A DNA stretch of 64,000 nt from Streptomyces sp. DH41 (GTDB taxonomy: Bacteria; Actinomycetota; Actinomycetes; Streptomycetales; Streptomycetaceae): positions 1-64,000 of the forward strand of contig NZ_JARVKY010000006.1 in assembly GCF_029813785.1 (NCBI RefSeq), in the 5' to 3' direction. Below are positions 38,578 to 46,964 of this stretch, piece after piece. The stretch's first letter is position 1. Each line of letters begins with the position of its first letter. The translations under genes and the position numbers were made by a program. The notes beneath the pieces were generated by a model, which was not told the origin of the DNA, made no database searches, and was given only the letters and a program-made list of their open reading frames with translations.

Positions 38578-40160
38578 AGCTCACTCCTCGCCGTCGCTGG
38601 GGTTCCCGGCAGCGCGCTCGCGGCCAGGGCAAAATGGTCGATCTTGTCGTTGGCGGTACGGGGCAGCCGCTCGTGGAACTCCACGCGTGCGGGCACCAGG
38701 GCCGCGGGCAGCCGGGTGTTGAGCTCGGCGCGCAGCGCGCCCGCGTCCGGGAGCGGGTCGGCGAACGCCGGGGACATCACCACATGGGCCACGAGTCGCC
38801 GGCGGTCCCCCTCGCCGGCCACGGTGACGGCGGCGGCGGTGACACCGGCGCACTCGGCGAGCGCGGCCTCCACCTCGCCGGGTTCGACCCGGATCCCGGA
38901 GATCTTGACCTGTCGGTCGCGCCGCCCGTGGTACTCGAGCAGTCCGTCGGCGCCCTCGGTCACCAGATCGCCGGTGCGAAAGGCCCGCGTACCGTCGGGC
39001 AGCCGGGTGAAGGCACGGGCGGTGGTGTCGGGGTCCCCCACGTAGCCGTCGGCCAGGCAGGGTCCGGTCACGACGAGTTCGCCGGTGCGGCCCGCGGGCA
39101 GGGGGCGCAGTCGCTCGTCGGCGGGAAAGGCGCGTCGCCCGCCGATGGCCCGGCCGATGGGCAGGGCCTCGCCCACCGGCAGCGCGGTGGTGTCGCGCGG
39201 CACCTCGTACAGCGTGGAGGTGACCACTCCCTCGGTCGGCCCGTAGGCGTTGAGCAGTCGCACCGCGCCCAGCGGCGAGGCGAGCCAGCGGCGGGCGGTG
39301 GCCGGGGCGGCCGCTTCGCCGCCGGTCAGTACGCAGGTCAGCGAGGGGGGCGGTACGAGGTCCGGGCTGAGCTCGGCCTCGGCGGCCAGCAGGGTCCAGT
39401 AGGCGGTGGGCAGTTGCCACATGGTGATTCCGTGGCGGCGGGTGACGTCCAGCAGTTCGGTGAGCGACCACAGTCCCCCGTCGCGCGTGACCACCCTGCC
39501 TCCGCACAGCAGGGTCGGCCAGATCTCCTCCAGGGCGACGTCGAAGCCGGGTGACGCGAACTGCAGGACCACGGAGTCCTCGTCGAGCCCGTAGGCCTCG
39601 CGGGCGGCGTCGCAGTGCCGTGCGAAGGCGCCGTGTGCGACCCGGACGCCCTTGGGCGTGCCGGTGGAGCCGGAGGTGAACAGGACGTAGGCGGCGTCCT
39701 CGTCGCGGGCCGGCCACGGGGGGCGGGGCCGCGTGCCGTCGGCGGACGCGGGCTCCCCCGGCTCGTCGCCGGGCTCCGGGACCGTGACGGCCGCGTCACC
39801 CAGTTCGGCGGTCCACAGCGTCTCGTGCCGGGCGGACGCCACCACGGCGAGCCGGGCGCCGGCCACTCGCATGGCGCGGCGTATCCGCTCGGGAGGCTGG
39901 GTGTCGTCGAGCGGGCAGCAGACGAGGCCGGCGGCTTCGAGGGCGACCAGGGCGGTGACGAACTCCGGTACGCCGGCGGCGATCAGGGCGACGGCGTCCC
40001 CGGGGCGGGCGCCGCGGCGGGTGAGCCGGGCGGCGAGGCCGCGGGCCCGCGCGGCCAGTTCTCCGTAGGTGAGGGAGCGCTCCGGCGCGCCCGCCGGTTC
40101 GACCGCCACCCGGCCGGGGCGGCGCTCGGCGAGGTCGAGCAGCCGCTGTGCCGCGCTCAT
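38574..40160 (-). CDS. stand-alone adenylation enzyme
   Basis: This is an amino-acid-activating A domain without a carrier, 528 residues. Motifs: YVLFTSGSTGTPKGVRVAHG, FASPGFDVALEEIW, NAYGPTEGVV, FRTGDLVTEG, GRRDRQVKISGIRVEPGEVE and the C-terminal ANDKIDHFAL, where the catalytic Lys is kept. The tentative pocket code DVEQLGAVTK gives no confident substrate. The Asp235-equivalent implies an alpha-amino acid. It overlaps the radical SAM gene upstream (ATGA) and the 242-aa gene downstream (GTGA). Subunit B has a carrier lacking its own A domain, so this enzyme is the natural candidate to load it in trans. Confidence 0.92.
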   Translation of the reverse strand: MSAAQRLLDLAERRPGRVAVEPAGAPERSLTYGELAARARGLAARLTRRGARPGDAVALIAAGVPEFVTALVALEAAGLVCCPLDDTQPPERIRRAMRVAGARLAVVASARHETLWTAELGDAAVTVPEPGDEPGEPASADGTRPRPPWPARDEDAAYVLFTSGSTGTPKGVRVAHGAFARHCDAAREAYGLDEDSVVLQFASPGFDVALEEIWPTLLCGGRVVTRDGGLWSLTELLDVTRRHGITMWQLPTAYWTLLAAEAELSPDLVPPPSLTCVLTGGEAAAPATARRWLASPLGAVRLLNAYGPTEGVVTSTLYEVPRDTTALPVGEALPIGRAIGGRRAFPADERLRPLPAGRTGELVVTGPCLADGYVGDPDTTARAFTRLPDGTRAFRTGDLVTEGADGLLEYHGRRDRQVKISGIRVEPGEVEAALAECAGVTAAAVTVAGEGDRRRLVAHVVMSPAFADPLPDAGALRAELNTRLPAALVPARVEFHERLPRTANDKIDHFALAASALPGTPATARSEL

Positions 40161-42025
40161 CGCATCCTCGTCGCGGGCGCCTCGAACCGGGCGATGTGCA
40201 CTCCGGGCTTCAGACCGGCCGACGGGTCGGCGAAGTACGCCGTCCAGTCGTGACCGAACAGTTCCACCCGGGTACCGGTGTCGGCGACCTGGAACACCCG
40301 GGCCTGCTGGTAGCGCAGCAGTTCCTCCAGCCGCTCGTCGACCTTGACGTCCAGGGACTCCAGGTGGGCTCGCAGTTCCCGGTAGAACCGGTCGAGTTCG
40401 TTCTGGACGTACGCCCAGCACCACTCGTAGATCAGCCAGGACTCCTTGCCCGGCACCCACTCGTTCAGGCGGGCCATCATGTCCGGCTGCGAGGCGACCT
40501 TGCCCTCGTTGGGGACGGACGGGTTCTCCAGGTAGTCCCACAGCAGCGTGCGGGCGCGGTCGACGGCCTCGCCGAGCACCGTGGTGGAGTCGCCGGTCGC
40601 CGCGTCGGCGAGCGAGCGGTAGAAGTCCTCGTACCGCAGCAGGCCCTCGGTGTGCAGGTAGACGGCCAGCTGCCGGGTCAGACCGCGGTTGTGCATCGAC
40701 TGCAGCACCGCGCCGAAGGTGTACATGTCCACCCAGTCGCCGCGCGTCATCCTGTTGTGCTCGACGAGGACCTCGACCTGCTCGACGTCGTCGGGCAGGT
40801 AGGTGCGGGTGATGGTCTTCAGACCGTACTTCTCGCGGTGTGCGGCGCTGCCCATCTCCGAGTTGGGCAGCAGGCAGCACTCGTAGATCATGATGTCGTC
40901 CTGGACGCCCATCTCCAGGATCCGGCACAGGCCGCGGGCGAAGGTCTCGGGTGTCTCGTGCGGCAGTCCGAGGATGACCTCGGTGTACGCCTCGACGCCC
41001 TCCTCCTTGAAGCGGGTGGCGAGCTTCTCGTAGTTCTTCGCGGGCATGTTGGACCGCTTGATCTGGTCCAGGACGTCCGCGGTGCCCGTCTGCATGGCGA
41101 GGATGGCGCCGTTGGACATGCCGGCCTTCACGAACTTGGAGCTGATCTGCACGATGCGCTCGCTGGCGTTCTTGGCGTAGCTGGTGACGAACTTGCCCGG
41201 GTAGCCGCCCTGTTCGTGGTTGCGTACGAGGTGGTCGGCGAGGGCGACGTCGCGGGGCAGGATGCCGAAGTTGGCGTCGCAGCACAGGACCGCCGCGACC
41301 TCCTGCCGCGCGAAGTAGTCGATCTCGGCGTGCAGCCGGTCCTCGTCGAACTTGCGCACCTTGGACAGGGTGTTGGAACCCCAGTCGCAGAAGGTGCAGC
41401 TGTAGGGGCAGCCGCGGTTGGTCTCCCACAGCACGGTCGGCAGGTGGCCGGCGGCGCGGGCGGCGTCGAACGAGGCGTCCATGATGCCGCTCAGCCAGGG
41501 GCTCGGGACGTCGATGTCGCGCGGCAGTTGGCCGCCCAGCGGATTGCGCCGTACCGTGCCGTCCCGGTCCCGCCAGCTCAGCGAGGGCACGGCGGTGAAG
41601 TCGGGCTCGTCGTCCAGCAGCGCCCGCAGCAGCCCGGCGAACGGCGCCTCGCCCTCCTTGTGGATGGCGAAGTCGACGTAGGGGTGTTCGGCGAGGAAGG
41701 CGGTGGCGTCGTCCGGGACGTGCGGGCCGCCGACGACGGTGACCACGTCCGGGTGGCGTTCCTTGACCGCCCGGCAGGCCGCCATGTTCTTGTTGAAGTT
41801 CCACAGGTAGCAGGACATGGCGAAGACCGCGGGGTCCTCCATCCGGTCGGCCGGGTCGGCGGCCTGCTCGGGCAGGAAGAACGGCTCCTCGAAGGAGTAG
41901 GCGGCACTGACGTCCGGCTGGGTCTCGGCGTAGGCGCGCAGCGCTCCCCAGACCACCGGCAGGTACGCGGACCTGCTGAAGACCGACATGTAGATGCGGC
42001 GCTTCGTCTGGGTCATCGCCGTCAT
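40157..42025 (-). CDS. B12-binding-type radical SAM enzyme
   Basis: The protein has 622 residues; ATG at 42025 after GAGGTGG, with another ATG at 42016. Residues 1-150 have the cobalamin-binding Rossmann-like pattern (VVTVVGGPHVPDDATAFLAE, DFAIHKEGEAPFAGLL) but no DxHxxG motif, as in many radical SAM methylases. The 4Fe-4S motif ETNRGCPYSCTFCDWGS (CxxxCxxC) is near residue 207. The barrel follows, with VILGLPHETPETFARGL. The long C-terminus (350-622) is rich in aromatic residues. Such enzymes typically methylate unreactive carbons or do other radical chemistry. It is first gene of the long operon. The substrate may be a free amino acid, a carrier-bound residue or the small peptide. Confidence 0.88.
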   Translation of the reverse strand: MTAMTQTKRRIYMSVFSRSAYLPVVWGALRAYAETQPDVSAAYSFEEPFFLPEQAADPADRMEDPAVFAMSCYLWNFNKNMAACRAVKERHPDVVTVVGGPHVPDDATAFLAEHPYVDFAIHKEGEAPFAGLLRALLDDEPDFTAVPSLSWRDRDGTVRRNPLGGQLPRDIDVPSPWLSGIMDASFDAARAAGHLPTVLWETNRGCPYSCTFCDWGSNTLSKVRKFDEDRLHAEIDYFARQEVAAVLCCDANFGILPRDVALADHLVRNHEQGGYPGKFVTSYAKNASERIVQISSKFVKAGMSNGAILAMQTGTADVLDQIKRSNMPAKNYEKLATRFKEEGVEAYTEVILGLPHETPETFARGLCRILEMGVQDDIMIYECCLLPNSEMGSAAHREKYGLKTITRTYLPDDVEQVEVLVEHNRMTRGDWVDMYTFGAVLQSMHNRGLTRQLAVYLHTEGLLRYEDFYRSLADAATGDSTTVLGEAVDRARTLLWDYLENPSVPNEGKVASQPDMMARLNEWVPGKESWLIYEWCWAYVQNELDRFYRELRAHLESLDVKVDERLEELLRYQQARVFQVADTGTRVELFGHDWTAYFADPSAGLKPGVHIARFEAPATRMR

Positions 42026-42367
42026 ACGTCACCACCTCGTGTCGGCCCCCGGCACCCGGGAGCGGCGTCGTTCGGATGACGTCATGGCAGCAGCGCGCCG
42101 TGCATTCCGGCTGGAGTCGGCCTTGAGCCGGTGGCGGGGCCCGGCCCGGCGGCGGCCCGGCGGCCGGTGGTGCCCCCGAGGTTCTTGAGCGGTCCTTGAG
42201 GACCCCCGTGCCAAGGTGGGAAGACAGCGGGGCCCCGACACGTGGCAGTCCGCCGGAGTCGGCACGCCATGGCCGAGGGCTCCGGTCCGCCGGAGCCGCG
42301 GGTACCGGGCCGCACGGCGGTACCGCGCGCACCGGCCGCCTCCCCTACCGTCACCGGAGGAGCCTCC
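42026..42367. promoter_or_regulatory. divergent promoter region at the head of the cluster
   Basis: These 342 bp lie between the divergent starts of the radical SAM operon and the VioC-like oxygenase operon. No gene fits inside. The region should hold both main promoters of the cluster. I see GC-rich dyads (around 42140-42175) but no clear -10/-35 or known operator. No regulator gene is present within the cluster. Confidence 0.5.
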
Positions 42368-43438
42368 ATGCAGACGTTGGCACCACCCGTACCCACCGGA
42401 CCGTCCGCGGACGGGACCGCCGCGGCGGCACCGCCCCGTTTCGAGCTGCTGCCCCGTGACGGGCGCGCGGTGGCCGCGCTGGCCCGCGAGTACGTGCGGG
42501 CCAGCGTCTCGCTGAGCGCGGAACGCGCGCTGAGGCTGGCCTCGTTGATGGCCCACGAACTGCCGCGTCCGCTGCGCCGCGTGCTGACCGACCACAGGCT
42601 CGGGACCCTGCCCCACGCGGGCTTCCTGGTCGGCGGTCTGCCGCTGGGCGAGGGCGTGCCGGCCTCGGTGACGGACGAGCGGCCCACCGGACGGCACGGC
42701 ACGGACCACGCGGCGGCCCTGCTGCTGCTGGCCGGGTCGTTGCTCGGGGAGCCTCTGGCCCTGCCCGGCCGTCCGGCCGGCCATCCGGTCCTCGGCCCGT
42801 GCCCGGTGACCGGCGACGGTGACGGCTGCGGTCCGGGCGCCACCGCGGGCCCGCACGTCGAGGGCCACTCCCCCGCGCCGCACGCGGACTGGACGATGCT
42901 GCTGGGCCTGCGCGACGACGACCGGGGCACCGCGGCCTTCACCCCGGTGGACGACCTCGGACTGGATTCCGCGACTCGCCGGGTGCTGTTCCAGGGACGC
43001 TTCCACGTCCTGGCGGACGTGACCGGCACGGGCCGCACCGAGGCGGACACGTCGCTGCGGAGCCATGACGGCTCACGGTCCGCCGCTTCCCGCGCCGGGA
43101 CCGGGCACCCGCGGTGCGTGGCCCTGCTGGAGGGCGACGAAGCCGCTCCGTGGCTGCGCGCCGACCCGGCGTCCACGCGTGCGCGGAGCGGCGACCGGGA
43201 GGCTGCGAAGGCCCTGGCCGCCCTGACCGCGGCCGTACGGCGACGGCCGGTGGAGGTCCCGGTCGGCGCCGGCGAACTGTTCGTCCTGGACAACAGGCGC
43301 GCGGCACACGGCGAAGCCCTGCGCGCGAGCGCGGACCCGCACGCCTCTGACCTGCCGCTGAGGCGGCTGGACGTCACCGCCGATCCGCGCCTCGGCGCCG
43401 GACTGCGAGCGGGCCGGTACGGCCGCGCGGCCGGCTGA
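42368..43438 (+). CDS. clavaminate synthase/VioC-like Fe(II)/2OG oxygenase
   Basis: The protein has 356 residues from ATG at 42368 behind CCGGAGGAG. The iron site HxE is in GPHVEGHSPAPHADWTMLLG near residue 163. The distal His and nearby Arg are in VLDNRRAAHGEALRA, then LRRLDV. This is the layout of the clavaminate synthase-like group that hydroxylates the beta-carbon of free Arg, Asn or related amino acids (VioC, AsnO). The segment between, at about 230-270, is Arg/Ser-rich and longer than usual. It is first of a three-gene plus-strand group with the MFS and MBL genes. It probably prepares a beta-hydroxy amino acid. Confidence 0.82.
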   Translation: MQTLAPPVPTGPSADGTAAAAPPRFELLPRDGRAVAALAREYVRASVSLSAERALRLASLMAHELPRPLRRVLTDHRLGTLPHAGFLVGGLPLGEGVPASVTDERPTGRHGTDHAAALLLLAGSLLGEPLALPGRPAGHPVLGPCPVTGDGDGCGPGATAGPHVEGHSPAPHADWTMLLGLRDDDRGTAAFTPVDDLGLDSATRRVLFQGRFHVLADVTGTGRTEADTSLRSHDGSRSAASRAGTGHPRCVALLEGDEAAPWLRADPASTRARSGDREAAKALAALTAAVRRRPVEVPVGAGELFVLDNRRAAHGEALRASADPHASDLPLRRLDVTADPRLGAGLRAGRYGRAAG

Positions 43439-43545
43439 GTCGCCCGGGCGACTGAGCCTCCCGGGCGACTGAGTTTTCGGCCGACCGCGCCTTGTGGCCG
43501 ATTGAGCCTTCCCCCCCACCCCGGTTCCCGAAAGGACCCCTGGAC

Positions 43546-44877
43546 TTGTCAACCGAACGCAATCTGATCCGGCGCCACACGGCGTTCCGCCGGTTCTGGC
43601 TGGCACGCGCCGTGTCGCTCGTGGGCGACGGCGCGGCGATGATCGCCCTCGTGCTGCTGGTCAGCCGCGAGGACAACGCCGGGACCGGGGTGTCGCTCAT
43701 CCTCCTCGCCGAGTCCGTGCCGCGCTTCTTCGGCCCTCTGGCCGGCGCCCTGGCCGACCGGGTGAACGTGCGCCGGCTGCTCATCGTGGCGGAGCTGGTC
43801 CAGGCCGCCGTGTTCGCGGCCATCATCCTGACCCGGCCGGGGCTGGTGGCCCTGGTGGCCCTGGTGCTGGTGGCGGCGTCCGCGTCGACGGTGTTCTCCG
43901 CCGCGGGGCGCACGGTCGCACCGCGGCTGGTGGACGAGGCGGACCTGATGCCGGCCAATGCCTGGCTCGGCACCGCCTTCAACCTGCAGGCCGCGCTGGG
44001 ACCTGTGCTCGGCGGCCTGCTGAGCGCCTGGGTCGGACCCCGCGGCGCCCTGCTCCTGAACGCGGCGACGTTCCTGGTCTCCGCGGCCCTGCTGACCCGG
44101 ATCCCCCCGCTGCCGGGGCTCGGCGCCGGCGGCCGGGGCGGCATGAAGGGACTGTTCTCCGACACCGCCGAGGGACTGCGTCACGTGCGCGGCAACCGGG
44201 TGGCCCGGGCGATCGTGATGCTGCTGCTGCTCGGGGTGTTCTTCGGCTCGCTGGACAACCTGGCGCTGGTGTTCCTCGCCGAACACTCGCTGGGCACGGG
44301 TGAGTTCGGATTCGGTGTGCTGTCCGCCTCGTTCGGTGTGGCCATGGTCGCCTCCTCGCTGTGGCTGGTACGGGCCGCCGAACACCGCTCTCCCGTCTGG
44401 GTGTTCCTGTTCGGCTGGTTCTTCACCGGCCTCGGCCTGCTGCTGACGGCGGCGGCGCCCGTGCTGTACGTGGCCGTCGCCATGCAGGTGATCGCCGGCC
44501 TGGGCAACGGCATCGCCAACGTCGGCGAGGAGACGCTGCTGCAGCGGGCGGTGCCGGTGGAGGTGCTCGGCCGGGTCGGCGGCACCGTGTCGTCGGCCGC
44601 GTTCCTCGGCAGCACCCTGGGCTACCTGGGCGGCGGGTTCCTCAGCCCCGACACACATCCCCGGCTGGCCTTCGTCGTGGCCGGCGCCGGCATCTTCCTG
44701 ACGCTGGCGCTGTGCGCACCGGGCGTGCTGGCGGCCCGGAACGCGGCCGCGCCCGCCGACGGCCCCTCCCCCGAGCCGAGCGACGGCGTGGGCGTGCCGT
44801 CCGGCGCCGAACCCGCCCCGGTCGGCCCGGCCGCCGCGGTGCCGAGCGAAGACGAGAAGAAGCTGGGAGCCAGATGA
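43546..44877 (+). CDS. MFS exporter
   Basis: The protein has 443 residues from a TTG start at 43546 with GAAAGGA upstream (MSTERNLIRRHTAFRRFWLA). It is a major facilitator protein of the EntS/enterobactin-exporter-like group with 12 membrane helices. The loop between helices 2 and 3 reads FGPLAGALADRVNVRRLLIV. A disordered Pro/Glu-rich cytoplasmic tail closes it. The stop overlaps the next start (ATGATGA at 44874). It probably exports the cluster product. Confidence 0.9.
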   Translation: MSTERNLIRRHTAFRRFWLARAVSLVGDGAAMIALVLLVSREDNAGTGVSLILLAESVPRFFGPLAGALADRVNVRRLLIVAELVQAAVFAAIILTRPGLVALVALVLVAASASTVFSAAGRTVAPRLVDEADLMPANAWLGTAFNLQAALGPVLGGLLSAWVGPRGALLLNAATFLVSAALLTRIPPLPGLGAGGRGGMKGLFSDTAEGLRHVRGNRVARAIVMLLLLGVFFGSLDNLALVFLAEHSLGTGEFGFGVLSASFGVAMVASSLWLVRAAEHRSPVWVFLFGWFFTGLGLLLTAAAPVLYVAVAMQVIAGLGNGIANVGEETLLQRAVPVEVLGRVGGTVSSAAFLGSTLGYLGGGFLSPDTHPRLAFVVAGAGIFLTLALCAPGVLAARNAAAPADGPSPEPSDGVGVPSGAEPAPVGPAAAVPSEDEKKLGAR

Positions 44878-46490
44878 TGAGCGGCGTGGTCAAGCAGTAC
44901 CTGAGCCCGTCCGCGGTGCCGCAGCCGCTGCTGCACCGCTGGTACGCGTGGTGCCATCTGGTGCCACCGCAGACGGCGGCTCTCAACCTGAACTACCGCT
45001 ACCTCCCGATGATGCGCAGCTACCTGCGGTCACCGCAGGTGCACGCCTCCGCGCTGGCCAACCCCGCGCGCTACGGCGGTCCCTTCCTGTCCCCGTACGG
45101 CGGCACGTCCGAGGACGTCCGGGAACTGCTGACCCGCACGGAACGCGACGCCACGGGCCTGCTGCGGCTGGCGGAGGACGTCCGGGCGGCACAGGCACTG
45201 ATCGCCGAGCAGGCCGACGGCCGCCCGATGGAGTCCCTGTATCCCCAGGTGCCCGAGGGGCTGCGCGGCCTGGTCGAGCTGGTGTACGACACGGCCGACC
45301 GGCCCCGGCTGCGCTTCTTCGAGGCCCTGGCCTACCGGGCGGCCGAGGCCTGGCGGGCGGGACAGTCCGTGTGTCTGCTCCCCCGGCCCGACATGGACCA
45401 GCCGTTCACCTTCGGCGGTCCCGTCCTCGCCCGCCCGGACCGGATCGATCTGCCCGTGCCGTTCGACGACCCGAGGCTGGACGACCTGTACGCCGCCGCG
45501 CGTGTGCCGGCCGACCCGGTCGAGCTCGCCGAGCGCCTGCTGGGGACGGATCCGGCCGAGGGCGCGGCGGACGCGTTCACGGCGCTGTTCACCGACCGGG
45601 CACCCGCTCCGGCCTCCCCCGTGGCCGACGGGACCGTGCGGATGCGGTACTTCGGTCATGCCACGGTCCTGCTTCAGTCGCCGTCGGCGTCTGTGCTGCT
45701 CGACCCCCTTCCGCACTACGCCGGTGACGGGCACGACCACTTCACCTTCGCCGACCTGCCCGAGCGGCTGGACGCGGTGGTGCTCAGCCACCTGCACTGC
45801 GACCACGTGTCGGTGGAGGCCCTGCTGCAGCTGCGCCACCGCGTGGACACGGTCGTGGTACCGCGGGCGGGCGGCGGCTCTCTGGAGGACCCGAGCCCGA
45901 AGCTGCTCCTTGAGTCGCTCGGCTTCCGCTCGGTCGTGGAACTGGGCGAGCTCGACTCCACCGCGGTCGGGGAGAACGCCACGGTCACGATGCTGCCGTT
46001 CCTCGGCGAGCACGGTGACCTGGACATCCGGGCGAAGGCGGTCCCGCTGGTGGAGATCGGCGGCCGGCGCGTGCTCTTCGCCACGGACGCCGTCGACACC
46101 GAGCCCGAGGTCTACCGCCGGGTCCGGGAGACGACCGGCCCCGTGGACACGGTGTTCATCGGCCTGGAGTGCGTGGGCGCGCCCATGTCGTGGCTGTACG
46201 GGCCGCTCCTGGAGCGGCCCACGAAACGGGAGCACGACAAGGCGCGGCGGCTGAAGGGCTGCGACGCCGACATGGCGGAACGCCTGGTGCGCCGTTTCGG
46301 GGCGAGCGAGGTGTTCATGTACGCGCTGGGCCTGGAGCCGTGGGTCCGGCATCTGACGGGCTCCTCCTACGACCCGGACTCCGAGCAGATCCGGCAGACG
46401 GGTCTGCTGGAGCGGCGCTGCCGGGAGTCCGGCATCGCCGCGGAACTGCTGTACGTGAAGGCCGAGCGGACCTGGCCCGCGCGTCCCTGA
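44874..46490 (+). CDS. metallo-beta-lactamase-fold protein with a long N-terminal domain
   Basis: The protein has 538 residues. Two in-frame ATGs, 44874 and 44877, overlap the MFS stop. Residues 1-255 are an N-terminal domain I do not recognise (HLVPPQTAALNLNYRYLPMM). Residues 258-538 are an MBL fold with VVLSHLHCDHVSVEALLQLR (HxHxDH near 305), PFLGEHGDLD and LFATDAVDTEPEV. The combination of a large N-terminal domain with a C-terminal MBL fold recalls the CmlA-type di-iron oxygenases that hydroxylate carrier-bound amino acids. The HxHxDH form is, however, closer to hydrolases. In this cluster, either oxygenation or hydrolytic release (no thioesterase is present) is possible. Confidence 0.75.
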   Translation: MMSGVVKQYLSPSAVPQPLLHRWYAWCHLVPPQTAALNLNYRYLPMMRSYLRSPQVHASALANPARYGGPFLSPYGGTSEDVRELLTRTERDATGLLRLAEDVRAAQALIAEQADGRPMESLYPQVPEGLRGLVELVYDTADRPRLRFFEALAYRAAEAWRAGQSVCLLPRPDMDQPFTFGGPVLARPDRIDLPVPFDDPRLDDLYAAARVPADPVELAERLLGTDPAEGAADAFTALFTDRAPAPASPVADGTVRMRYFGHATVLLQSPSASVLLDPLPHYAGDGHDHFTFADLPERLDAVVLSHLHCDHVSVEALLQLRHRVDTVVVPRAGGGSLEDPSPKLLLESLGFRSVVELGELDSTAVGENATVTMLPFLGEHGDLDIRAKAVPLVEIGGRRVLFATDAVDTEPEVYRRVRETTGPVDTVFIGLECVGAPMSWLYGPLLERPTKREHDKARRLKGCDADMAERLVRRFGASEVFMYALGLEPWVRHLTGSSYDPDSEQIRQTGLLERRCRESGIAAELLYVKAERTWPARP

Positions 46491-46523
46491 GACCGGTCCC
46501 GGGCGCGTGGGCGTCCGGGACGC

Positions 46524-46559
46524 CCGGGAGGGCCCCGGCCGTCGCCGGGGCCCTCCCGG
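46524..46559. terminator. strong bidirectional terminator hairpin
   Basis: A perfect 16-bp GC stem (CCGGGAGGGCCCCGGC) with loop CGTC lies between the convergent stops at 46490 and 46563. It separates the biosynthetic cluster from the replication module. Confidence 0.85.
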
Positions 46560-46562
46560 CGT

Positions 46563-46964
46563 TCACAGCGGCAGCGTTATGCCCAGCTGCTGCATGGCGC
46601 TGGAGGGCGGCCCGCCTTCGGATCGCTCGGTCTTGTAGCCCTTGACGCGGGCGTCCAGCGTGCGCGGGTCGACGGCCTCGGCGGGGGCGCTCTTGGCGTA
46701 GAGACCGCCGGGCTGGCTGTCGCGGTCGTGGGGCAGGAGCCAGAAGACGCGCCGGCGGAACGTGCCGGAGGCCCGGGACGCCTTGGCCGTGGGCCCGAGG
46801 AGCGCGTAGCCGACCATGCGCCCGTCACGGTGATAGGCGGGCTTGCCCTTCCGCGTGGGCAGTCGGTCCAGGCTTTGGCGAACGTAGTCGAGGTTGTCGA
46901 TGTCCTCCAGCCAGACCAGCTGGCTCTCGTGACTGATCTCGTCCTCGGTGATCAGGGAGCTCAT
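46563..46964 (-). CDS. 133-residue hypothetical protein of the replication operon
   Basis: ATG at 46964 overlaps the helicase stop (ATGA), so it is the third gene of the primase-helicase operon. The sequence has a polar N-terminus (SSLITEDEISHESQLVWLED) and a basic, aromatic middle (TFRRRVFWLLPHDRDSQPGG). No known motif, membrane segment or HTH is evident. Its coupling to replication genes suggests an accessory replication factor. Confidence 0.75.
   Translation of the reverse strand: MSSLITEDEISHESQLVWLEDIDNLDYVRQSLDRLPTRKGKPAYHRDGRMVGYALLGPTAKASRASGTFRRRVFWLLPHDRDSQPGGLYAKSAPAEAVDPRTLDARVKGYKTERSEGGPPSSAMQQLGITLPL

Noticed and set aside
38574..42332. A 1252-residue minus-strand open frame joining the radical SAM and A-enzyme regions as one protein
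   Set aside because: Its N-terminal two thirds is an out-of-frame translation of the radical SAM gene. The real A enzyme starts at 40160 and the radical SAM protein is in another frame.
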